19,561 nucleotides of DNA from Chitinispirillaceae bacterium (GTDB lineage Bacteria; Fibrobacterota; Chitinivibrionia; Chitinivibrionales; Chitinispirillaceae). The notes below the pieces were generated by a model that saw only the letters and a list, made by a program, of their open reading frames with translations, was not told where the DNA came from and ran no database searches. The position numbers were made by a program, and so were the translations under genes. This document shows, piece by piece, positions 14,417 through 19,561 of this stretch. Position 1 is the first letter of the stretch; the number at the start of each line of letters is the position of its first letter. The stretch is from contig JAFGDP010000053.1 of assembly GCA_016932075.1 (NCBI GenBank), forward strand, positions 1 to 19,561, read 5' to 3'.

Positions 14417-15055
14417 TTATTGGCTGAGAGCTATTGAATACATTGCAATATGGAGGGAAATGCTCACCACGCTGAGAATGCTTGCAATGAGCCCCCAGTT
14501 GATCAACATTGATTCCGGCACATACATGGTATCGCCCGGATACAGGAGGTATTTTGAGCTTTCCCGTTTGGAGATCCTGCCGCTGAGAAGGTCGTGCAGG
14601 TTCACCGCAATAACCGTCCCGTCACCCCTGATTATTTTTGCCCATTTTGCCTTTGCGTTTTTTAATCCCCCGCATACGGCAACCGCCTTGACCATCTCGA
14701 TCGGCTCGTAGATCTCATACTCACCTGAACGGGCCACGTCGCCGATGATGAAAATCTTGTTCGCATAATAGGACTCGATTGAGATTGACACCACCGGGTT
14801 GTTCACGTACGGCGCAAGCTTGCCCTGCATGATCTTAACAAGCTGGGCGCAACTCATTGCCGCCACGTCGAGTTCGCCGATGACCGGATAGTTGATCCTG
14901 CCGTCAGGCCGTATCTTGTGGCGTCCCGAAAACTCCGGGTGCTCGACAACATTGATGGAAATAACGTCCCCGGCCTGCAGGATGTACTCCTCACCCTCTC
15001 CAAACGAGCCTGCTGTAAGAAATATGACAAGAACCGCCAATCGTTTGAGAACCAT
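14417..15055 (-). CDS. Wza/KpsD-like polysaccharide export protein with SLBB domain
   Basis: A 212-aa exported protein. A signal-peptide-like N-terminus 'MVLKRLAVLVIFLTAG' is followed by a Poly_export domain (about 23-95: 'YILQAGDVISINVVEHPEF', 'IRPDGRINYPVIGEL', 'NPVVSISI') and one SLBB domain (about 97-182: 'IFIIGDVARSGEYEI', 'AVCGGLKNAKA', 'LLYPGDTMYVPES'). A hydrophobic C-terminal segment (about 185-210) may be a membrane helix. Wza-family proteins form the outer-membrane exit pore for capsular or exopolysaccharide. This one is much shorter than Wza (about 360 aa) and lacks a lipobox cysteine, as in exosortase-type exopolysaccharide loci. ATG 15055 gives the signal peptide and has AAGG upstream; a TTG at 15127 is in frame but poor. 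It is the first gene of the minus-strand polysaccharide region, about 90 nt from its promoter. Confidence 0.9.
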   Translation of the reverse strand: MVLKRLAVLVIFLTAGSFGEGEEYILQAGDVISINVVEHPEFSGRHKIRPDGRINYPVIGELDVAAMSCAQLVKIMQGKLAPYVNNPVVSISIESYYANKIFIIGDVARSGEYEIYEPIEMVKAVAVCGGLKNAKAKWAKIIRGDGTVIAVNLHDLLSGRISKRESSKYLLYPGDTMYVPESMLINWGLIASILSVVSISLHIAMYSIALSQ

Positions 15056-15152
15056 GCCTGCCTTTTCAGGTTGAACGTCCCTATCGGCTGTACGTATACG
15101 CTCCCGTAAGCTCCTGATACAGCTCAAACCTCAAGAAATACCTCGAAAAGTG

Positions 15153-15181
15153 ATTATATCTTTTACAGTAACATGAATCAA
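15153..15181 (-). promoter_or_regulatory. promoter of the Wza-like/ExeA-like genes
   Basis: Minus strand: TTGATT (15176-15181), 17-bp spacer, perfect TATAAT (15153-15158). Predicted start near 15146. Spacing and boxes are nearly the same as in the kinase promoter at 13083-13111. Confidence 0.7.
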
Positions 15182-15254
15182 TACTATTCTTCTGGTTGTA
15201 AGACAAATGCATAGCGAGCAGCGAAAACACGGTTGAGAAGACGTCCCTGGACGG

Positions 15255-15283
15255 TTGCCCCTTCTATCGCTATATGCAATAAT
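15255..15283 (+). promoter_or_regulatory. possible promoter of the riboflavin operon
   Basis: Plus strand: TTGCCC (15255-15260), 17-bp spacer, AATAAT (15278-15283, 5/6). It would give a leader of about 200 nt before ribD. The leader holds a short hairpin plus T-run (CCTG/CAGG then T7 near 15335-15355). I do not see the conserved segments of an FMN riboswitch in it. The rest of the 15056-15486 gap shows only the divergent promoter. Confidence 0.35.
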
Positions 15284-15486
15284 CATTTGTATCATAATTG
15301 AACCCTGATGTCAATGGTTTCATGTTTTTTCGCGCCTGTTTTTCAGGTTTTTTTGGAGAAACAGGAACATGACAGCGCAGGCATTGTATTTTAAGGGCTG
15401 GCGCAACGACAGGGAGAAGAGCGCTACACTACCCGGTAACCGCCTGCGCACGCGGGGTACGGTCCGGATTGTTCGGGGAAACGCTG

Positions 15487-16602
15487 ATGAAAAAAAACGG
15501 CACTACGTCCAATGCGGTTCATGAGAAGTACATGCTGACCGCGCTAAAGCTGGCCTGGCAGGTAAAAGGTGAAACATTTCCGAATCCTGCGGTGGGCGCC
15601 GTGGTCGTGGCCGGGAACACGGTGGTGGGACAGGGCGCCACGCAACGTGCCGGCGGCATGCACGCGGAAAAGGTGGCGCTGAAAAAGGCCGGCAAAAAAG
15701 CGGCGGGCGCAACCCTGTACGTGACGCTTGAACCGTGCTCCCATTTCGGCAGGACGGCTCCCTGCACCCATGCCATTATCAGGGCAGGCGTTGCGCAGGT
15801 GGTGGCGGCCGTGCGGGACCCGAATCCGCTTGTCGCAGGAAAAGGCATTGCGCGGCTCAGGGCGGCAGGCATAAAGGTGAAACTCGGCGTGCTGCGGGTT
15901 CAGGCCGCACGGCTCAACGAGGAGTTTTTTCATGCAATTGCGCACAGGCGCGCGTGGATTACCCTTAAACTGGGCCTCACGCTTGACGGCCGTATTGCCG
16001 ATGCACAGGGCGGTTCCCAATGGATTACCGGAGACGAGTCCCTGACCTATGTGCATGGGCTCCGACGCACGCATGCGGCCGTTGCCGTAGGCAGGAACAC
16101 GCTTGTAAAGGACGATCCCCGGCTTACCGTACGCCGTGTGCGGGGACGTTCTCCTGCCAGGATCGTTTTTTCCTCCACCCGGAAACTGCCCGCCCGTTCA
16201 TACTTTGTCCGCAACAGCCGCACAACGCGCTCCATTGTGGTTCTGCCCGGAGAAACGCGTCAGAAGATAGCGGTGGATGCGCGCACGGGTATTGAGTACT
16301 GGCATACCGGAAAAAAGGCGGGACGGGCGCACCTTCTGGCGTTCACCCGCATGGCGTACGAGAACGATATGACGAGCGTGCTTGTGGAGGGCGGCAGCAA
16401 GCTGGCCTCGGCATTTCTCGGTCACGGTCTCGTCAACAGGATCTACCTGCTGTACGGCAACAAAATTTTCGGCCAAGGCCTGTGCGGCATAGCCATGGCA
16501 ACGGGCAGGCCGATCACGTCAAGCATCGCTCTTGAGCAGCAGTACGCTTTCATGCTCGGCGATACGGTTATTGTTACGGGAAAACCGCATGTACCGGGGT
16601 GA
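15487..16602 (+). CDS. ribD: bifunctional riboflavin deaminase/reductase RibD
   Basis: A 371-aa enzyme for the second and third steps of riboflavin synthesis from GTP. The N-terminal deaminase binds zinc through 'HAE' (59-61) and 'PCSHFGRTAPC' (C84, C93). The C-terminal NADPH-dependent reductase shows 'KLGLTLDGRIA', 'ITGDESLTYVHGLR', 'AVGRNTLVKDDPRLTVR' and 'VEGGSKLASAFL'. Both halves are complete and the length is typical. ATG 15487 has GGGGA about 8 nt upstream; TTG 15469 would add six residues and is less likely. It opens the ribD-ribE-ribBA-ribH-nusB block, 151 nt before ribE. Confidence 0.95.
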   Translation: MKKNGTTSNAVHEKYMLTALKLAWQVKGETFPNPAVGAVVVAGNTVVGQGATQRAGGMHAEKVALKKAGKKAAGATLYVTLEPCSHFGRTAPCTHAIIRAGVAQVVAAVRDPNPLVAGKGIARLRAAGIKVKLGVLRVQAARLNEEFFHAIAHRRAWITLKLGLTLDGRIADAQGGSQWITGDESLTYVHGLRRTHAAVAVGRNTLVKDDPRLTVRRVRGRSPARIVFSSTRKLPARSYFVRNSRTTRSIVVLPGETRQKIAVDARTGIEYWHTGKKAGRAHLLAFTRMAYENDMTSVLVEGGSKLASAFLGHGLVNRIYLLYGNKIFGQGLCGIAMATGRPITSSIALEQQYAFMLGDTVIVTGKPHVPG

Positions 16603-16626
16603 AGCGGCGGACGGGCGTTTGTTCTG

Positions 16627-16659
16627 CAATCAGCAATCCGCAATATTGCTCTGCAGAGC
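16627..16659. repeat. CCGCAAT repeat and palindrome between ribD and ribE
   Basis: CAATCAGCAATCCGCAAT is the same motif as at 13333 and 13441. It is followed by the perfect 12-bp palindrome GCTCTGCAGAGC (16648-16659). It separates ribD from the tightly packed genes downstream. Confidence 0.5.
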
Positions 16660-16752
16660 GGGGTCGTGTATTTTCTGTATTTCTTTACCGGTCAATGATC
16701 ATTGCACGACGGCGCCTGCCGCAGTGGTCGTTTGACACGATCAGGCGGGAGT

Positions 16753-17397
16753 ATGTTTACCGGTCTTATAGAAACGCTCGGCACCATCGTCTTGGTCAAA
16801 CGGTCAGGAGTTGTATGCCGGATCGCCATTGTTCCGGACAAGGCGGGCTTTACGGTTGCCGTGGGCGGATCGGTGAGCGTTGACGGCGCGTGTCTTACCC
16901 TGGAGGGCGAAAAAAACGGGGGGCTCTGTTTCGCGGCGGTGCAGGAGACCCTTGACCGCACCACCCTGAAAAACGCGCGTGCCGGCGGCCGGGTCAATCT
17001 CGAACGGCCGCTTGCCCTGGGACAGCGGATCGACGGGCACATGGTGCTCGGTCATGTTGACGGCACCGGCTCGATACGGGAGCGCCGTGACGGCAAAGAG
17101 GCGAGCGTCATCGCCATAACGGTTCCGCCGGAGTGCGCTTCACTCATGGCGGTAAAGGGCTCGGTGGCCGTCGACGGCATAAGCCTGACCATTGCCGCGC
17201 TCAGGGACGGCGCCATCGAGGTCGCGCTCGTTCCCGCGACGCTTGAGAAAACAACGCTTGGCGGGAAAAACGCTGGCGATTCCGTCAACATCGAGGCTGA
17301 TGTGATTGCCCGGTATGTGGAGCGATGCGTCGCCGTCAAGCCTTTGACCAACGGCAACGGGACGCTCTTTGAAAAACTGGAAAGGCTGGGATATTGA
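16753..17397 (+). CDS. ribE: riboflavin synthase, alpha chain
   Basis: A 214-aa enzyme catalysing dismutation of 6,7-dimethyl-8-ribityllumazine to riboflavin. Two lumazine-binding repeats are visible. The first starts '[12 protein letters not shown]' with '[13 protein letters not shown]'. The second has '[12 protein letters not shown]' and '[13 protein letters not shown]', and the protein continues to '[14 protein letters not shown]'. The start is ATG 16753, because MFTGLIE is the invariant family N-terminus; AGG lies 7 nt upstream. The TGA stop overlaps the TTG start of ribBA (TTGA), implying translational coupling. Length is normal. Confidence 0.95.
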   Translation: MFTGLIETLGTIVLVKRSGVVCRIAIVPDKAGFTVAVGGSVSVDGACLTLEGEKNGGLCFAAVQETLDRTTLKNARAGGRVNLERPLALGQRIDGHMVLGHVDGTGSIRERRDGKEASVIAITVPPECASLMAVKGSVAVDGISLTIAALRDGAIEVALVPATLEKTTLGGKNAGDSVNIEADVIARYVERCVAVKPLTNGNGTLFEKLERLGY

Positions 17398-18611
17398 AGG
17401 ATTTTACCGCGATAAAAAAAATCATTGAGGCGTTCCGCGCCGGCAGCTTCGTCATCATTGTCGATGATGAGGAGCGCGAAAACGAAGGCGATCTTGCGGT
17501 GGCCGCGGCCGCGTGCACGCCCGAGAAGATCGCGTTCATGGCGCGCGAGGGGAGAGGACTCATTTGCGTTGCCATGGAGGGCGGCCGTCTCGATGATCTC
17601 AAGATACCCATGATGGTCGCCAACAACACCTCTCATTTCGGCACCGCCTTTACCGTATCGGTGGAGGCGCGCGAAGGCACCACCACCGGTATTTCCGCGG
17701 CTGACCGCGCCACCACCATCATGAAGCTGATTGATCCTGCGGCGCGGACCGAAGACTTTGTCATGCCCGGCCATATGTTTCCACTGCGCAGCCGCGAGGG
17801 CGGCGTGCTTGCCCGCAGCGGTCAGACCGAGGCCGCCGTGGACCTGGCGCGGCTCGCCGGGCTGTTTCCGGCAGGCGTTATCTGCGAAATCATGAACGAA
17901 GACGGCACCATGGCGCGCATGCCCCAGCTTCGCTCCTTCTCGAACAAGCACGGCATACCGGTTGTTTCGGTGGCCGAACTCATCAGCTTTCGCCGCGCGC
18001 ATGAAAAATTCGTAACCAGGGTCGCGGAAGCGAACCTGCCGACCGGCTACGGTGATTTTACCATCATAGCCTACGAGGAGCTGCTCTCGAACAGTGTGCA
18101 CCTGGTGCTTCGCAAGGGAACGATTTCACCCGGCACGCCCACCTTGGTGCGGGTCCATTCGGAGTGCTTTACCGGTGATGTGCTCGGTTCACTGCGTTGC
18201 GACTGCGGCGACCAGCTGCACCGCGCCATGGAGATGGTGAGCCGGGAGGGCGGTGCCATCCTCTATCTGCGCCAGGAGGGAAGGGGCATCGGCCTGGTCA
18301 ACAAGCTGAAAGCGTACTCCCTGCAGGAACAGGGACTGGATACGGTTGAAGCCAATGAAAAACTCGGTTTTGCGCCTGACCTGCGCGACTACGGCATCGG
18401 CGCGCAGATCCTTTCGGATCTGGGAATAACGGCCATCCGGCTCATCACCAATAACCCCCGGAAAATCGTGGGGCTTGAAGGGTACGGACTTCAGGTCGTG
18501 GAACGGGTGCCGATCGAGATGCAGCCGAGAAGCGAGAATGAGCTGTATCTGAAGGCGAAAAAAGAGAAATTGGGACACCTACTCGAAGGAGGTTATTCAT
18601 GCCAGCCGTAA
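17394..18611 (+). CDS. ribBA: bifunctional 3,4-dihydroxy-2-butanone-4-phosphate synthase / GTP cyclohydrolase II
   Basis: A 405-aa enzyme supplying both precursors of riboflavin. The RibB half (1 to about 205) carries '[11 protein letters not shown]' (24-34), '[20 protein letters not shown]' (81-100) and 'PGHMFPLR' (125-132). The RibA half has zinc cysteines C258, C269 and C271 in '[18 protein letters not shown]', plus 'RQEGRGIGL' (293-301), 'DYGIGAQIL' (332-340) and 'TNNPRK' (352-357). Catalytic residues of both domains look intact, so it should be truly bifunctional. The start is TTG 17394: no ATG occurs before the essential acidic motif, and it overlaps the ribE stop. The 3' end overlaps ribH by 13 nt. 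Confidence 0.96.
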   Translation: MKDFTAIKKIIEAFRAGSFVIIVDDEERENEGDLAVAAAACTPEKIAFMAREGRGLICVAMEGGRLDDLKIPMMVANNTSHFGTAFTVSVEAREGTTTGISAADRATTIMKLIDPAARTEDFVMPGHMFPLRSREGGVLARSGQTEAAVDLARLAGLFPAGVICEIMNEDGTMARMPQLRSFSNKHGIPVVSVAELISFRRAHEKFVTRVAEANLPTGYGDFTIIAYEELLSNSVHLVLRKGTISPGTPTLVRVHSECFTGDVLGSLRCDCGDQLHRAMEMVSREGGAILYLRQEGRGIGLVNKLKAYSLQEQGLDTVEANEKLGFAPDLRDYGIGAQILSDLGITAIRLITNNPRKIVGLEGYGLQVVERVPIEMQPRSENELYLKAKKEKLGHLLEGGYSCQP

Positions 18612-19063
18612 TAGAAGGAATTCTTGACGGTTCAGGAAAACGGTTCGGGATCGTGGTCAGCCGGTTCAACGAGCTCATTTCAAAAAAGCTGCTCGAGGGA
18701 GCGCTCGACTGTCTTTTACGGCACAAGGTCGACAAAGAGGCTATTGCCATCGTCTGGACGCCCGGCGCGCTGGAGATTCCGCTGGTCGCCAAGAAAATGG
18801 CAATGGCCAAACAGTACGACGCGCTGCTGTGCCTGGGCGCGGTGATCCGGGGAGGGACGCCCCATTTCGACTATGTGGCCTCCGAGATGGCCAAGGGCAT
18901 CGCCAAGGTGGCGCTTGAGAGCGGCATGCCGGTGATCAACGGCGTGCTTACGACCGAAACCATTGATCAGGCCGTGGAGCGTGCCGGCGCGAAGTCGGGT
19001 AACAAGGGGTGGGATGCCGCGCTGAATGCCGTTGAAATGGTCGATCTGATGGGACGGCTGTAA
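18599..19063 (+). CDS. ribH: 6,7-dimethyl-8-ribityllumazine synthase
   Basis: A 154-aa subunit of lumazine synthase, which condenses the RibD-pathway pyrimidine with the RibB product. Motifs are 'SRFNE' (21-25), 'PGALEIP' (55-61) and '[14 protein letters not shown]' with the catalytic H89. ATG 18599 has the strong ribosome binding site AAGGAGG. The gene begins inside the end of ribBA (13-nt overlap), consistent with coupled translation. nusB follows after 28 nt. Confidence 0.96.
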   Translation: MPAVIEGILDGSGKRFGIVVSRFNELISKKLLEGALDCLLRHKVDKEAIAIVWTPGALEIPLVAKKMAMAKQYDALLCLGAVIRGGTPHFDYVASEMAKGIAKVALESGMPVINGVLTTETIDQAVERAGAKSGNKGWDAALNAVEMVDLMGRL

Positions 19064-19091
19064 TCCCGCCGCGCCCTGGCAACGGAAGCCT

Positions 19092-19541
19092 ATGACCGAA
19101 TCGCGAACCATGCCGGATACCGTGGCGCCCAGAAATCGCCGGAAGGCGCGTGAACTGGCGCTCCAGGTGCTCTATGCGCTTGAGGTAGGCAACGCGGACG
19201 AGTGGGAGACCATGTTTGAACGCATTGCCGCAGGGGCGCGCTGCTCCCCTGAGAACAAACGGTACGCCCGGGCGCTGGTGCAGAAGACCGTGACCTCGCT
19301 TGAGTCGATCGACGAGCGGATCACCAGGCACGCGGCGAACTGGGATCTCAAACGGATGGCCGCGCTTGACCGGAACGTTCTGCGTCTTGCCGTGTGCGAA
19401 CTCGCCAGTTTCAATGACGTGCCGTTCCGCGTCGTGATTGATGAGGCGGTGGAGCTGGCCAAACGGTACGGTACCGATGATTCCGGAGGATTTGTCAACG
19501 GCATCATCGATTCGATCAGGAAAGAGTGTCCGAGGAACTGA
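19092..19541 (+). CDS. nusB: transcription antitermination factor NusB
   Basis: A 149-aa all-helical RNA-binding protein that joins NusE (S10) on boxA RNA of rRNA operons. 'RRKARELALQVLYALE' near the N-terminus is the arginine-rich RNA-binding helix. 'MAALDRNVLRLAVCEL', 'VVIDEAVELAKRYG' and 'GFVNGIIDSI' are family hallmarks at the C-terminus. ATG 19092 has GGAAG upstream; ATG 19110 is an alternative. ribH-nusB adjacency is common in bacteria. Length is normal. The last 20 nt of the window hold nothing recognisable. Confidence 0.95.
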   Translation: MTESRTMPDTVAPRNRRKARELALQVLYALEVGNADEWETMFERIAAGARCSPENKRYARALVQKTVTSLESIDERITRHAANWDLKRMAALDRNVLRLAVCELASFNDVPFRVVIDEAVELAKRYGTDDSGGFVNGIIDSIRKECPRN

Positions 19542-19561
19542 CCGCCGGCGTTGCACCGGGG

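Noticed and set aside
15335..15355. Terminator or attenuator in the rib leader (CCTG/CAGG plus T7)
   Set aside because: The stem is only 4 bp and there is no alternative antiterminator or leader peptide; too weak to call.
17052..18101. 349-codon open frame on the minus strand antisense to ribE and ribBA
   Set aside because: It lies wholly opposite two clearly functional genes, has no recognisable motif, and is explained by high GC content and codon bias of the real genes.

Overview
The window is about 19.5 kb of moderately GC-rich bacterial chromosome. The organism was probably a diderm: it has a Wza-type outer-membrane polysaccharide export protein, a Wzz/BY-kinase and an ExeA-type ATPase. 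I cannot place it below that level. The many palindromic intergenic repeats resemble those of large-genomed, mostly uncultured phyla, but that is an impression and not evidence. No phage genes, transposase or CRISPR array are visible.

Layout, left to right. (1) 1-1392: a nucleotidyltransferase (AbiEii/DUF6036-like) overlapping a 66-aa partner, a toxin-antitoxin-like pair, lying between two near-identical 70-75 bp direct repeats and followed by a hairpin array. (2) 1393-3743, plus strand: two translationally coupled glycosyltransferases. The first is DPM1-like. The second fuses a GT2 rhamnosyltransferase-like domain to the membrane and nucleotide-binding half of a polyprenyl-phosphate sugar-transferase and lacks that family's catalytic domain. 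(3) 3860-4050, minus: tRNA-Cys(GCA) and tRNA-Gly(GCC), divergent from pyruvate kinase (4108-5544, plus). (4) 5599-15055, minus: a surface-polysaccharide region. In transcription order it holds a Wza-like export protein, an ExeA/XrtA-type ATPase, a Wzz/BY-kinase, a TM-SLBB-FecR-LCP-like fusion, rfbD and rfbB. (5) 15487-19541, plus: riboflavin genes ribD-ribE-ribBA-ribH followed by nusB, tightly packed.

The minus-strand genes appear to form one exopolysaccharide assembly and export machine. RfbB and RfbD contribute to dTDP-L-rhamnose. The GT2 enzymes may use it. The Wzz/BY-kinase and Wza control chain length and export. The LCP-like fusion may anchor or handle the polymer at the periplasmic face. 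Three good sigma70-type promoters, all with perfect TATAAT -10 boxes and 17-bp spacers, are visible in front of the wza-like, kinase and LCP-fusion genes.

The most unusual points are: the SLBB-FecR-LCP fusion, whose LCP active-site motifs look degenerate; a BY-kinase whose tyrosine cluster is internal and followed by a third membrane helix and an apparently exported tail; the glycosyltransferase/half-PHPT fusion; and a family of intergenic two- or three-hairpin elements whose stems covary between copies. The riboflavin-nusB block and pyruvate kinase look ordinary.
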